A stretch of 64,000 nucleotides of DNA from Neofusicoccum parvum (Eukaryota; Ascomycota; Dothideomycetes; Botryosphaeriales; Botryosphaeriaceae): positions 930,001 to 994,000 of the forward strand of contig CP087207.1 in the NCBI GenBank assembly GCA_020912385.1, written 5' to 3'. This document shows positions 10,892-22,579 of this stretch, in pieces (the stretch's first letter is position 1; the number at the start of each line of letters is the position of its first letter). A program made the position numbers and the translations under genes. Under the pieces are notes generated by a model that saw only the letters and a program-made list of their open reading frames with translations, searched no databases and was not told the DNA's origin.

Positions 10892-13018
10892 CTAACCCCA
10901 CACATCCTCCAACCACTTCCCCCTCCTCTTGATCCCCTCGCTCCACTCCTTCACCCGCGCCTCGTCCCACCCCTCCCTCCTCCCCATCCCCTCGCCCACC
11001 ACTCTCCCCACCTCCCTCGCCATGCTCGCCCGCCCGCACACATAAAAGTTCGCCCCCTCATCCAGCAACCCCAACACCTCCCCCACCTCCTCCGCCACCC
11101 TCCCCTGCACGTACATCCCACCCTCCTCCCTCGACACCGCCCACACCACCCTCAACCGCCCGCCCAACCCCCTCTCCCATGCCCCCAGCTCCTCGGCGTA
11201 AATGTCGTCCTCACCGCGCCGCCGACACCCGAAGAACAGCAGCATGCGCCCCACCTCGCGCCCGACAGCCGCCAGCCTTGCCCGCTCGGCCACGAACGCC
11301 CGGAAGGGCGCGAGCCCCGTGCCCGCCGCCGCCATGACCAGCGGCGTCGCGCCCGCCGCCGGCAGCTTGAACCGGCTCTTGCGGACGTGCGCGTGCAGCC
11401 GGCCGCCCGCGAGGGTCTGCGCCGGGCCGCCGAGGTCGAAGCGGAGGGCGGCGCTGAGGTTGGGGTGGGGGGCTGGGTCGCCGGACTGGGCGTGGGCGTG
11501 CGCGAGGAGGTAGGTGGAGGCGAGGCCGGGGATGGGCGGGGCGGAGGGGAGGGGGGTGGTGGAGACGAGGGCGGTGATGGAGGGGTGGCGGGGGGAGATG
11601 ACGGAGGAGGAGGAGATGGAGTAGTAGCGCGGTTGGAGGTGCGGGAGGGTCTCGAGGATGTAGGGGAGTGGGAGGGAGGGCCAGGGCGTTGAGTTGCTGG
11701 CTAGTGTGAGGAGACGGCCGAGGTTGAGGTGGGTGTGTGAGAGGTAGGCGGCGTAGGCGGATTTGTCCTTGCCGAGGGTGAGGAGGAAGGATTTGGCCTC
11801 CGCGGTGGGCGCGAAGGGCGAGAGCGAGAGGATGGTGTCGCGCGAGACGGGCGCGCAGATCTCGAGGTAGTAACGGAAGAGCGCGGCGGCGGTGGTCGGC
11901 GTCGGGACCTTGACTTTGACGGTCGGGTCAAGCGATTTGATCGAGATGGGGATGTCGCGGCGCTCGGAGAGGCCGAGGATGGCGAGGAGCCGGTCGACTT
12001 CGGCGTCCGGGTTGATGGGCCAGACGGCGAGGTGGTCGCCTGTCTTGTACTTGACTTCCGGGTGGTCGGTGAGGTCCAGCTCCATGTGCACACAGTTGCG
12101 GTCCTTGGTGTGGAACAGCTCTCGCGAGTTCAGGATCGTCAACGGCTTGATGGGGGAGCAGGCGGCCGCGGCCTTGGGGTTGTCCCGGGGGTGGACGGGT
12201 TCTCCGTGGTGGAGATCGATCGGCTCGAGCGACTCGTCTTCGGTGGTGGACAGCGTGGGCTCGTACTTGATCTCGCGCTCCTCAAGGCCCAGCTCGTTCT
12301 TGAAGACGGCGAAGAGCTCGTCCTTCCACGCCATGAAGTCCTCTTCCGTGCCGCCCTCCGCGTCGTCTGCCTTTCCGACGGGCAGCAGCGGGCGAGCACC
12401 GAACTTGTCGAGCGCCTCGACAATAACGTCGATCACGCGGTTATAGTACTTGTAGTTGCTGTTTCCAAGTCCGAAGGCCATGTAGCGCAGGTTCTTCAGC
12501 GACACGTCGTTGCTCTTGAGCAGCCAGTCCCACAGACCGGCCGTGTTGTCGCTGGGATCGCCCTCGCCGAACGTCGAGCAGACAAAGATGGCGAGCTTCG
12601 ACTCCGGGATGAGTGCAATGGTCTCGGCGTCGAAGTCCGACAGGTCCGCGGCCATGGTCTCGAGGCCGAAGCGGAGGTGGCACTCGCGCGCCAGGCGGTT
12701 GGCGAAGCCCTCGGCGGTGCCGGACTGCGAGCCCCAGAAGATGACGAGGTCCTTGCTGGACTCGTCGAGCTTCTGGGCGATGTTGCGCGTCTCCTTCTTG
12801 GCGTTGAGGGCGCCACCGTTCTTCAGCTGCGGCCGCTCGTACCAGATGTGGTCGTACGGGTCGGGCTTGTCCCAGGTCACGCCGCGGAGCAGGTAGCCAG
12901 CGGACCCGAGGACGAAGACACCGAGGGCGGCAAGATCGGCCGCAGACTGCGGCTTTGCTACCTTGGAGAGCTCCTTCAGAGTCTCCTGGAAGGCCGGGTT
13001 TGAGAGGAGTTGTGCCAT
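10892..13018 (-). CDS. cprA: NADPH-cytochrome P450 reductase
   Basis: A single uninterrupted exon of 708 residues from ATG 13018-13016. An N-terminal membrane anchor lies at residues about 27-46. The flavodoxin-like FMN domain begins near residue 90 (WGSQSGTAEGFANRLARE). Then come the connecting domain, the FAD-binding motif RYYSISSS, the NADPH-binding AAGTGLAPFRAFV and YVCGRASMAREV, and a C-terminal aromatic WLEDVWG that stacks on FAD. It transfers electrons from NADPH to microsomal P450s (including CYP51 and CYP61) and other haem proteins at the ER. Length and domain order are typical. The C-terminal third is markedly more GC-rich than the rest. The P450 gene at 57.6 kb would depend on an enzyme of this kind, but the distance argues against any specific pairing. 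Confidence 0.97.
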   Translation of the reverse strand: MAQLLSNPAFQETLKELSKVAKPQSAADLAALGVFVLGSAGYLLRGVTWDKPDPYDHIWYERPQLKNGGALNAKKETRNIAQKLDESSKDLVIFWGSQSGTAEGFANRLARECHLRFGLETMAADLSDFDAETIALIPESKLAIFVCSTFGEGDPSDNTAGLWDWLLKSNDVSLKNLRYMAFGLGNSNYKYYNRVIDVIVEALDKFGARPLLPVGKADDAEGGTEEDFMAWKDELFAVFKNELGLEEREIKYEPTLSTTEDESLEPIDLHHGEPVHPRDNPKAAAACSPIKPLTILNSRELFHTKDRNCVHMELDLTDHPEVKYKTGDHLAVWPINPDAEVDRLLAILGLSERRDIPISIKSLDPTVKVKVPTPTTAAALFRYYLEICAPVSRDTILSLSPFAPTAEAKSFLLTLGKDKSAYAAYLSHTHLNLGRLLTLASNSTPWPSLPLPYILETLPHLQPRYYSISSSSVISPRHPSITALVSTTPLPSAPPIPGLASTYLLAHAHAQSGDPAPHPNLSAALRFDLGGPAQTLAGGRLHAHVRKSRFKLPAAGATPLVMAAAGTGLAPFRAFVAERARLAAVGREVGRMLLFFGCRRRGEDDIYAEELGAWERGLGGRLRVVWAVSREEGGMYVQGRVAEEVGEVLGLLDEGANFYVCGRASMAREVGRVVGEGMGRREGWDEARVKEWSEGIKRRGKWLEDVWG

Positions 13019-13860
13019 GATGGGCGGGTATCAAGAACGGAAAACAGAAAGGCGATGCGGCAGCGGAGGAGACGAGGGACGCGAGAGGCGACCGTGAAGA
13101 AGAGAGGCTACGAGAAGTGCAAAGAGCTCAATGCCATCTGGTGAGCAGAAGACGTGGGCTAGCGGATGCTGATATACAAACCCACCAGCGGGCGTTTCTT
13201 ACCGTTTGAGCGCGTCGGGAACAGGGTACTGTAAACGGCAGCCTCTCCACCCCCCCTCCGTCGGCGCCGACCTGTCTTGGCCCCTCCACAGGCCGGCCGC
13301 GATCTGAGTCCCGCCCTTGCGGCGGGAGCATGTGCGTCAGTCCGGGGCTGAGATTGTGGGGAAATGCGCCTCTGGTCCGGGGAACACATCGGGGAAAATT
13401 CCCCGGTCGGGAGTCCAGCCTGTCGCGCCACTTGCCTGTTGCGGGCCGGGCCAAGCAGGACTGCGTCAGTAGCTTCTGCGCAGCAGACAGAAAGGGGAAT
13501 TGAGGCCGACAGCCCGTCGCATTCAAGTCTTACCCTGCCCAGATCTGTTTCGCATCCAGAGTGGCGCTTATCGGCTTCTCCGGAAAGAGATTCTGCTTTC
13601 GGAGAAGTGAAGAGTGAGACTGCTCTCGGTCTTCACATTCCGTCATCGCTGGACGACGTGCCTGTTCCCCCTGGTGGGGCTATCAGTGCGCAGCATCCCC
13701 GCGCCCGTGCTTGTACTGTGTGCCACTTATGTCGTGGATGTCCAATCATACCGGCACAATTATAGATCACAGGGTGCGCAAGAGAGTGGAAGATGGGCAT
13801 GGAGCCAGTTGAGGCGCAGATTCCGCGCAGCCCGCGGTTTTCTAGAGACAGATAGGAGAC
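13019..13860. other. Intergenic: reductase promoter and 3' flank of Zn2Cys6 gene
   Basis: Both flanking genes read leftwards, so this 842-base region carries the 5' flank of the P450 reductase. Several short overlapping frames on both strands have no recognisable content. No repeat or RNA gene is seen. Confidence 0.5.
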
Positions 13861-16257
13861 CTACGTCAGCCCGTTTATCAGCCCGTCGATACTGACTCTG
13901 CTCGCCTCTAGTTCGGGCCCTGCTGGCCAGCCCCAAGCTTCCTTGAGCTGCGATTGTCTGCAGCGATATCAGCCAGAGTCCTGGAACCATCTCGCATCTC
14001 TCACGTAATTGGGAAGAACAGCACTCACGCGACAAGTGTGGGCCACGCATAATCCCTTTCGCACCTCTCAAGGATGTCCATCACGGCATCCTGCTCCACC
14101 CGATCCGTGAATCGTTCTCCGGCTAGTGCTATCGCCATGGACGCGGTTCTAAGAGATGCGTTAACCCGGCTTGGGCCGAACTTCGGTGGGTGTCTGGTGG
14201 AGAACGGCTCGTACACGAAATTTGGCGGGCAGCGAGAGTTGGATTTGGCCATGCCGCATAGTGCCCGCACGTCATCTTTGATTTGTTCCTGTTGTGGATA
14301 TTAGTGGGAGCAACGGAGCTGCAGAAAGAGAGGAGCGTACGTCTATCTTTGCTTCTGCCTGCTTTTGTCCTGGGCCTAATCGCGGAGCCCTCGGGTTGTG
14401 TGCCGTGAGAAGGATTTTGGCAAGGTGGTAGTGTTGAAGACCGGTGGTAACCGTATCACTTAGGAGCCAAATCTCCGGAAAGACGATTGTTTTGCCATCA
14501 GGCTCTCGGTAGAATATGGGCGAGAATGACGCGGGCTTGAACATATACCACCCATCGCAGTAGTCCAGCAGTCGGTTGTAGTTGGCAACGCTTTGCTCCC
14601 CATCTCCAAAACAGTACCGGAGCACATCTGCACAGTGAGTGACTACCCGATTTGCCCAGACGCAGTCGCTCGCTGTTTCAAAGGACCGGTCTATGTTACA
14701 GTGTTCCAGCACGGGTATGATTGTACGTTGGTTGACGAATGCCATGTAGATCTCCTGACGAAGTCCCACCCAGAAGGCTGCCTGCCTCAGCCCCCCATGT
14801 ACCGTAGACCGCTCTTGTGCGCTCAGGAATACTTGAGTCCCCAAGAGGTGACTTTGGGAGTCATTTCCGGATATTGGGACGTCGATTTCTTCCAAGAAAC
14901 GTAGAATAACGGTGGCGGCGAGGAGGTTCTCATCCATCAGAGCTGCCGTCTCGTTCAACATCGGAATGAGATGCTTTAAGCATTCGTGGTGGTACCGTTC
15001 GGCAACATAAGGATCGTAGTCGCCCACGCGGCTCCAGTGTCTAGCAGAAACGGCCAGGATCGCATTCAACAGTGGTGGGCAGACTGCTGCTCTGTGTGGC
15101 ACCACAAGCTGGAAATGCCGGTCTGGGTCGCAGAGATCAAACAAAACCGCCAGGTTATCAACAAAATACCGCAGCAAAGCAGCCTCTTCCTTCTCCTTCA
15201 GGGGCCACACTGGTGCATCTGTGTATATGCTTGACAGGACTAGTGCAGACTCTGATGCGGCATGGAAGTCTGGTCCAAAGTCGCTCGGTATCGAAGTGGT
15301 CGGTTCCAGCGACGGGAAATCATCCGGGCCAATCACTTCGTTATGTGTTGCCGCAATTGGTGGGGTGGTGTGTGTTTGCTGGCTCAATCTTCGGTCGTTG
15401 GAGGGGCGGCTGTGTAAAGGGATTGCGGACGGTCTTGGCCATATGGCATCTGATTTGCGAGGTGCATCGAGCTTGCGACGTTTTGGTGAGGAGCCTGCCT
15501 CGCTGACGCTGTGATGACTTGACGGTGAAGGAAGAACAGGCCGTGTACGTGATACGGTCGACGTTGGGAGAGCCTCAGCCAGGTCCGAGGCTGCATGGTC
15601 TCTCCATCCCGGAGGGGTAGCTACGACGATGTTGTCGTCTGAGTCTCCGTCGTGGTCGTAAATGTTGCGCAACTCGGGCGTCTCGTCCACATAGCTGAGG
15701 CTGTGGGCTGTCTTGCACCACGGCTGGGTCGTGGAGAAGTCGTACTCGCATTTTCCTACACCCGACCCCTTGATATTTGCTACACTGTCAACTTGTCAGT
15801 GGCGAAGGTGCCTAGGATGACTTGTCTGCCGAGAAGTGGCAGAACGGTCCAGCCGACCAAGTGGTGTTCTGCAGAAGCGAGGAGATGGAAATGGGGATGG
15901 TGGCACCTTGGATTCAGGCTATGACGAAAGCGGATGTTGTAGCCCCGAACACACTCGATGCCACTCTTTGCGCATCTCGTGCAGGATGGTCTCTGCTCAT
16001 CACCTGCATGTCATCGTCCGCATTAGCTGGCTGGCCAGGGGGATGCAGAGGGTGGGCACTGACACTTAAGATGTCTACACCGGGCGAGACGTCCATCAGT
16101 AGGTGCACACGTATCACAGGTTGGAGCTTCCGGTTACACACCTTACACGGCAGCTCTGAAGAAACGATTACATCAGCGACTAGCGACCAATTACACCACG
16201 ATCCACGGATAAATCTCATACCTGACAGCCTGTGCGAGTCCGGGGAACCGAAGACAT
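13861..16257 (-). CDS. Zn2Cys6 fungal-specific transcription factor, seven exons
   Basis: Minus-strand exons 16257-16222, 16155-16142, 16074-16064, 16003-15907, 15784-14341, 14288-14029 and 13957-13861 give 652 residues. Splicing reconstitutes a perfect C-x2-C-x6-C-x6-C-x2-C-x6-C cluster: C11, C14, C21, C28, C31, C38 (CQSCRVRHLKC then CTRCAKSGIEC). The cluster is spread over four exons, one only 11 nt long. It is followed by the basic stretch RGYNIRFRHSLNP and the aromatic QPWCKTAHSLSYVDET seen in many members. The rest is a Fungal_trans_2-type helical domain with the C-terminal signature CERDYAWPTLVA...LKEAWGWPAG, which required the last two introns. It is expected to be a nuclear regulator; targets are unknown. 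No obvious cluster adjoins it. Confidence 0.88.
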
Positions 16258-17292
16258 GGGGCCGAAGCTGGGCAAAAATCTTCAAAAGGGTCTGAGAGAA
16301 TGAAGCAGAGGGCGTGGTGTGAGAGCAGGCAGGTCGGCGTTAATGCCCTTTTTGAGCGCTTCGGGAAGGTTGGCACGCAGCACCGCCAGGGCGGGGAAGG
16401 CCGGGGAAATCATGCCTGCGGCGCCGAGAGGGAGCCAATGAGGGAACGGTCCCGATGAATTCGTGTGGGGAAATCAAGTTGGGCTATGTTTTCCGAGGCT
16501 TGTGGCGTGTACGGTAGGTCTGGCGGAGGAGGGCATAGCCGCCTGGAGAAATCACCGAGTGTCATGCGTCTTGGACGGACGGGATCCTATTTACTGGCGC
16601 AGATGTTTGGGTGGAGCGACCAATTGCTCTGGTAAACTGTACCGGTAGCCGAGAACAGGAGGCTCGGTCTTTGCGTGGTCGGTGCCACAAGCGGCCTGAA
16701 TTGTCCGAGCATGCTAAGACCTCGGGATCTCTTGCCCAATCCGTTCAGTTCCAGCACATTTCATATGCTCGTATGGCATTCTTTACACTAGGGCATTAAA
16801 GCCTTACCATATCCGACATACGCATGGTCAAATGCTCCTCGTTCGGACTAAATATAAGCATGGGCCCTTGCCAGCCTTGACGACCAATAGAGAATCCTCT
16901 TTCGAGGTATTTTGGCCAGTCAGCCCATCTGAGTGAAGCCTCAGCTGGTTTGAATTGACATGATTCGAAACGTCCCTCATCCGCACTGCTTCCTTCGGAC
17001 CTCACATGGAAGTCTTTTGCATCGACCCTGAGAATACGGGTACTGGTTGAGTAGGGATCCGTGTGATCGCTCCGAGGCGGCCACAGAATGCTCTAACGTG
17101 ACATCACAGCTGGATCAACACTACAAGCTCTCTCTGGCCCATCGTTGGCGGGGGGTTTTCACACACCAATGCCCATAAGCCGCAATTGTAGCCTTATCAT
17201 GTACGCGCAGCATTCTGCCCAATTCCTCGGTGATGTCCTGTCACCTGTTGAGCATTGTATGTGTGGAGATTACACTTGTATACCTGGCGTGG
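16258..17292. other. Intergenic upstream of the Zn2Cys6 gene
   Basis: About 1.03 kb that should hold the promoter of the regulator and the 3' flank of the small membrane protein gene, both on the minus strand. Short frames only; no repeats noticed. Confidence 0.5.
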
Positions 17293-17813
17293 TTACGAAG
17301 CGGCTGAGGAGGATGAGGATGGAGGCTTCGCAGACTGCGGCGTGGGTTTGGACCAGATGGAGTCCATAGTGCGTCTGTACCAATCGCGGACCTTCGCAAC
17401 GTCAGTATGCAGGCGGCATCAAATACTGCAGCGGGACTGTACCCCTTGGAACGGCTGGGCGTTTTCGTCGCGGGAGCGGCCCTTGGCCTTGATTTCGTCT
17501 CTCCAATCCATGAAGAGCACGCCGTACACGACGACAACTGTTGTCGCATCAGCAACACCGCCATGCCCACGGCAGGAATCCCCTCACATGATATTGTTGC
17601 CCATTGTGTTAGCTTAATGATCTTGTTCCACCGCGGGCGGGCCCATTTGAGCTGGGATCGGCGCCTGAACTTGCGCTCGAGGCGGAACTGGTGCTTCGAC
17701 GGCAGCTGGGTGAAGTCCGGCGGCCACAGGCGTTTCGCCTTGTACGGGTTGCGATTTATGTCGAAGGCCGGTCTCGACGGCTCGGCGGCGCGACGGGCCA
17801 GGGAGCGCAGCAT
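17293..17813 (-). CDS. Small single-span mitochondrial-type membrane protein
   Basis: Minus-strand exons 17813-17588, 17537-17443 and 17391-17293 encode 139 residues. Donors are GTGAGG and GTACAG; branch-like CTGAT and CTGAC precede the acceptors. The N-terminus MLRSLARRAAEPSRPAF is Arg/Ala-rich without acidic residues, like a matrix-targeting sequence. It is followed by LWPPDF and a very basic helix (HQFRLERKFRRRSQLKWARPRW), then one hydrophobic segment created by the first splice (TISFVVVYGVLFMDW) and a polar Ser-rich tail. I infer a mitochondrial inner-membrane or ribosome-linked protein; no family name is certain. Its start lies 228 bases from the divergent leucyl-tRNA synthetase start, suggesting a shared promoter. 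Confidence 0.75.
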
Positions 17814-18041
17814 GGTGTGAGAGCGACGGGTCGGACGCGATGGTTGGCCGGTGGTTTGGACGCGCTGCGATGGGTTTGCCCTTGCAGGCGGCGCTCGCTT
17901 GCTCACCGCCCGGGCGTCATTCCCGCCGCAGCTTTCTCGGCGGCGACAGCCCACCACGCTCCCCACCGTGACTCAACCCTGTGCCGTTAGAGAGTTCACC
18001 GGGCCTCCGTTCGCATCCAGCGCCGCGAACAATCCGCAATC
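17814..18041. promoter_or_regulatory. Shared divergent promoter region
   Basis: Only 228 bases separate the start of the minus-strand mitochondrial-type protein from the start of plus-strand leucyl-tRNA synthetase. Both promoters must lie here or overlap the coding ends. It is GC-rich with no clear TATA box, as is common for housekeeping promoters. Confidence 0.6.
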
Positions 18042-21000
18042 ATGTCGGCCGCCAAAGCGACGCTCGACGCCTTGGACCCGAACGCCAGCTCCAAGAACAC
18101 CCTCAAGATCGAGAACGTGCGCCGCTCTGCCCCGCCTCGAGTAATATTCCGCCGCTGACATCGCTCCAGACCGACAAGCGCGACACCCTCATTGCTGCCG
18201 AGAAGAAGTACCAGAAGCAATGGCAGGACGCCAAGGTCTTCCAGCAGGATGCGCCCTCCACCAAGGAGTTCCCCTACGGCTCCGTCTCCGCCGCCGAGCT
18301 GCGCGAAAAGACACCCAAGTTCTTCGGCACCATGGCCTACCCATACATGAACGGTGTGTTGCACGCCGGCCACAGCTTCACCGCGAGTAAGGTCGAGTTC
18401 GCCACCGGCTTCGCCCGCATGCAGGGCAAGCGCGCTCTGTTCCCCCAGGGTTACCACTGCACTGGCATGCCCATCAAGGCTTGTGCCGACAAGTTGGTGC
18501 GTGAGGTTGAGCTTTTTGGCAAGAAATTTGAGGGATGCAAGGAGGACGATATCGCTGAGCCCGCGCCCAGCAATGATCCTGCGCCGACTGAGGAGACTTC
18601 CAAGGCCGACATCACCAAGTTCAAAGCCACCAAGGGCAAGGCGGCGGCGAAAACCATCAAGACCAAATACCAGTTCCAGATCATGCTGTCCCTCGGCATT
18701 CCGCTCGAGGAAATCCACAAGTTTGCCGATCCGCAGTACTGGCTGGAGTTCTTCCCTCCGCGTTGCCAGGAGGACCTGATTTCCATCGGCGCGCGTGTGG
18801 ATTGGCGGAGATCCATGGTCACCACCGACGCGAACCCATACTACGATGCCTTCGTCCGCTGGCAGATGAACCGTCTGAAGGGTCTTGGGAAGATCAAGTT
18901 CGGCAAGCGTTACACCGTCTACTCGCCCAAGGATGGCCAGGCCTGCCTCGACCACGACCGCAGCTCTGGCGAGGGTGTCACCGTGCAGGAGTACACTGCC
19001 TTGAAGCTCAAGGTTCTCGAGTGGCCTGAGAAGGCTAAGTCTGTGATTGGTGATAAGATTCCCAGTGGCGCCAACGTGTACTTCGTCCCAGCCACTCTCC
19101 GTCCTGAGACTATGTACGGCCAGACTTGCTGTTTCGTCGGCCCCAAGGTCACGTACGGCATCTTCAAGTTCTCTGACAACGAGTACTTCTTCCTGTCCCA
19201 CCGCGCTGCTAGGAATATGGCCTTCCAGAACATCTTCCCCCAGTGGGGTGTTTTCCCTCATGTCGTTGATCTGCAAGGCTCCGACGTTGTTGGTACCCTC
19301 GTCAATGCTCCGCTCTCTGTACACAAAAACGGTGTCCGGATTCTTCCCATGGAGTCAGTCAAGCCCTCCAAGGGCACTGGTGTTGTCACTTGCGTACCTT
19401 CTGACAGCCCCGATGACTACGCTACGACCATGGACCTCATCAAGAAGGCCGATTACTACGGCATCAAGAAGGAGTGGGCGGAGCTTGATATTATCCCGAT
19501 CATCAAGACCCCTACGTACGGCGATCTTACTGCGAAGACCCTGTGCGAGAAGATGAAGATCAACTCGCCCAAGGATGCGAAGCAGCTTGCTGAGGCGAAG
19601 GACTTGGCTTACAAGGAGGGTTTCTACCAGGGCACGATGGTCTACGGCGAGTTCTCTGGCAAGTCTGTACAGGACGCCAAGCCCCTCGTCCGCCAGCAGC
19701 TTATCGACGCCGGTGATGCTTTCGCCTACGGTGAGCCCGATGGCATGGTCATGTCCCGCTCTGGTGACGAGTGTGTTGCTGCATACCTTGACCAGTGGTA
19801 CATGAACTACGGTACCACCGAGAACGGCGGTGACGGCGAATGGTGCGAGACTGTCCTGAACCACCTTGAGAAGGGCATGAACACCTTCTATCCCGAGGCG
19901 CAGCATGCCTTCAAGATGACCCTTGGATGGTTGTCTCAGTGGGCTTGCTCGAGGTCGTACGGCCTCGGTACCAGGCTTCCCTGGGATGCTTCTCAGCTGG
20001 TTGAGTCTCTGAGTGACAGCACGGTGTACATGAGCTACTACACAATTGCTCATTACCTTCATGGCGACATCTTTGGTAAGACTCAAGGTCTCTCCAAGCA
20101 GAGGATCGCGCCGGAGCAGATGACCGATGAGGTCTGGGATTACCTCTTCTGCCGCACCAACGACGTCAAGACCGACATTCTCAAGGAAGACCTTGACTCC
20201 ATGAAGAGAGAGTTCGAGTACTGGTACCCTCTCGACCTTCGTGTGTCTGGCAAGGACTTGATCCAGAACCACTTGACTTTCGCTCTCTACATCCACACTG
20301 CTCTTTTCCCTCAACAACTCTGGCCGCAGGGCTTCCGTGTCAACGGCCACTTGATGTTGAATGGCGAGAAGATGAGCAAGAGCACGGGCAACTTCCTTAC
20401 TCTGGGTGACGCCGTGAAGAAGTTCGGCGCTGACGCAACCAGACTGGCTCTTGCTGACGCTGGCGATGGAATCGAAGATGCCAACTTTGAGGAGACTGTG
20501 GCAAACAGCACCATTCTCAAGCTGTTTGAGCTGAGGAAATGGTGCGAAGAGATGGTCACCGAGGCAAACCTTGTCAGCAGTGAGGCACAGTACAAGGAGA
20601 CTCGTGACAACGGCAAGGTCAAGAACATCGACACAATTCAGCGCACTGGTGAGAAGCTTCTTTGGGACAAGATGTTCGAGAACGAGCTCAACAGCTTGGT
20701 CCTGGAGACAAGGGAGCACTACGAGAAGTAAGTGACAACAACGAGCAATGATGAAGTGGAGAGCGGGCTGACAGATTCTCTTAGGACGTTCTACAAGCTT
20801 GCTCTCAAGACCGGCTTCTACGATTTCACTGCCGCTCGTGACTTCTACCGCGAGGTTACCAAGGCAGCCGGCATCGGAATGCACCACGACCTTACTAAGC
20901 GCTTCATCGAGCTCCAGGCTCTCCTTCTTACGCCCATTGCTCCTCACTGGTCTGAGTACGTCTGGCTCGAGGTCCTCAAGAAGCCTGAGACGGTGCAGAA

Positions 21001-21586
21001 TGCGCTTTACCCGACTGTTCCCTCGCCCGACCCGGCACTTACCGCTGCCCGCGAGTACGTGCGCAACACTACCTCGAACATTACGTCGGCCGAGGGTCAA
21101 CAGGTCAAGAAGCTCGCCAAGGGCAAGAACGTTGCTTTTGACCCCAAGAAGGATAAGAAGCTCACCATCTTTGCTGCGGCGGCCTTCCCGGCCTGGCAAG
21201 ACAAATACCTCGATCTCGTGCGCGAGAAGTTCGAACAGCTTGGCCTCGTCGATGTCAAGACCCTCACCAAGGAGATCGCCAAGCCTGACATGAAGAAGGC
21301 GATGCCTTTTGTTCAAGGCTTGAAGAAGCGTCTTGACGGTGGTGAGAAGCCTGTCGAGGTCTTTGACCGCCGTTTGCCCTTCGACGAGATTGCGACTCTC
21401 AAGGAGATGGTACCTGGCCTGAAGCAGACGGTGCCCAAGTTGACGGTTGTTGAGATTGTGGGCGTGAAGGAGGGCGAGAAGGTTGGCCAGGTCCTGCTTG
21501 GTGAGGGTGAGACCAAAGACAACCTGCCGCCTTCGGCAGAAGCCGCGGTGCCTGGTGCACCGACATTCCACTTCGAGAATTTGTGA
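18042..21586 (+). CDS. CDC60: Leucyl-tRNA synthetase, cytosolic
   Basis: Exons 18042-18116, 18170-20727 and 20785-21586 encode 1,144 residues, the size of eukaryotic cytosolic LeuRS. Class I signature PYMNGVLHAGH (HIGH) begins near residue 85 and GEKMSKSTG (KMSKS) near 756. The CP1 editing domain has its conserved Thr-rich/Asp motif TGVVTCVPSDSPDD near 428-441. The enzyme charges tRNA-Leu and hydrolyses mis-aminoacylated products; the C-terminal region present only in archaeal/eukaryotic forms is complete. The ATG at 18042 gives a short first exon (MSAAKATLDALDPN). The second intron (20728-20784) would otherwise cause an in-frame stop. No mitochondrial presequence is seen. An A-rich run just after the stop (about 21612-21630) is probably in the 3' UTR. 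Confidence 0.96.
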
Positions 21587-21753
21587 GGCGTGGAGTTGGA
21601 TGAAAGAGTGAAAAAAAAAAAAAGAAAAAGAGCACGGATACGGGGCACGCCGCGACTTCTTCAGGTCTATGATATCACAAAAAGAGAAGATGTAGAAAGA
21701 AATGAATTTCAAGGGATTTCGGATGTTCACACTCGGTGTACGAAAGCAACGTG

Positions 21754-22026
21754 TTAGATCTTCAACACCACATCACCGTCCACCACGGTCCCAGCCTGGA
21801 TTATATTCACCATGCTATAGCCCACGGCCCGAAGCTCGGCGTTTGCAGTTCCCCGAGGCTTGCCCACGACTAGTAAAGGCTTTCTTTTTGCTAAAGGTGA
21901 CTCCACCACGCAGCATCTAGCCCGCTTCCCCTGAGAATCACTTTCTATTTTTTCCGCCGCGCCGTCGAGACCGCGCAGCGCGGAGCGAGGCGGCCGAGGT
22001 GTCGTATCCATTAACGAGCAGTCCAT
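21754..22026 (-). CDS. Possible 90-residue protein, unknown
   Basis: An ATG-initiated frame of 90 residues converges on the leucyl-tRNA synthetase 3' end. The C-terminal half (LLVVGKPRGTANAELRAVGYS, then NIIQAGTVVDGDVVLKI) has a beta-rich, protein-like look, while the N-terminal half is Arg/Pro/Ser-rich and could be non-coding. I recognise no family. It may be the last exon of a longer gene or a chance frame. Confidence 0.25.
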   Translation of the reverse strand: MDCSLMDTTPRPPRSALRGLDGAAEKIESDSQGKRARCCVVESPLAKRKPLLVVGKPRGTANAELRAVGYSMVNIIQAGTVVDGDVVLKI

Positions 22027-22579
22027 CTACGCGTAACAGCTTACGTCCGCCTCGCGATGGCGGCCACAGGCACTCTAGACATCACTCGTATCGGCTGCTG
22101 ATTCGCATCGTCAGCGCGCAGGAGTCCAAGCTTATGTGGCCCTTCTGGAAGGAAAAGAAAAAAAGCGAATCATGCGAGTAAGCGTGGTCGCCGATCTTCA
22201 CCGCATGGGGCGCGTCAGTCACCGCCTCCTGCTGCCTTCGATGGGTCAATCCGCGTGCGCCCATACTCCGCAATAACCCACGAACCCGCCAGCTGGTGAA
22301 ATGTTCAAGCCATTGCCCACCCCCGATGCCACAGGCCTGGTACAAAACAGCTGGGGACCGTTCATCCAGCCTGCGTTGTTCCTGATCTCCACACAACCAC
22401 GTTGTACCACGGAACCTCCCCCCGGCCATCGGTCCGACTCCCGGACGTGACTCTGCTGCCTCTCCCTCGCCAGCAACCGGCGCCCAGCGGACGGGGGAAT
22501 AGAGAGAGGACGAGGGGTCCCGTAGGCCACATTCTCGCATGCGGCTTGCTGCGCGGCCGCAGGCTCCGGAACGCCCCCC
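22027..22579. other. Intergenic upstream of the HET gene
   Basis: A 553-base region without a supported gene. It precedes the HET-domain gene and probably contains its promoter. Minus-strand frames here (up to 211 residues) run through the HET 5' end and are composition artefacts. Confidence 0.45.

Noticed and set aside
17996..21730. Two long minus-strand frames (442 and 791 residues) opposite leucyl-tRNA synthetase
   Set aside because: They mirror the strongly biased codon use of the real gene; the translations are Leu/Val/Arg-rich with no domain.
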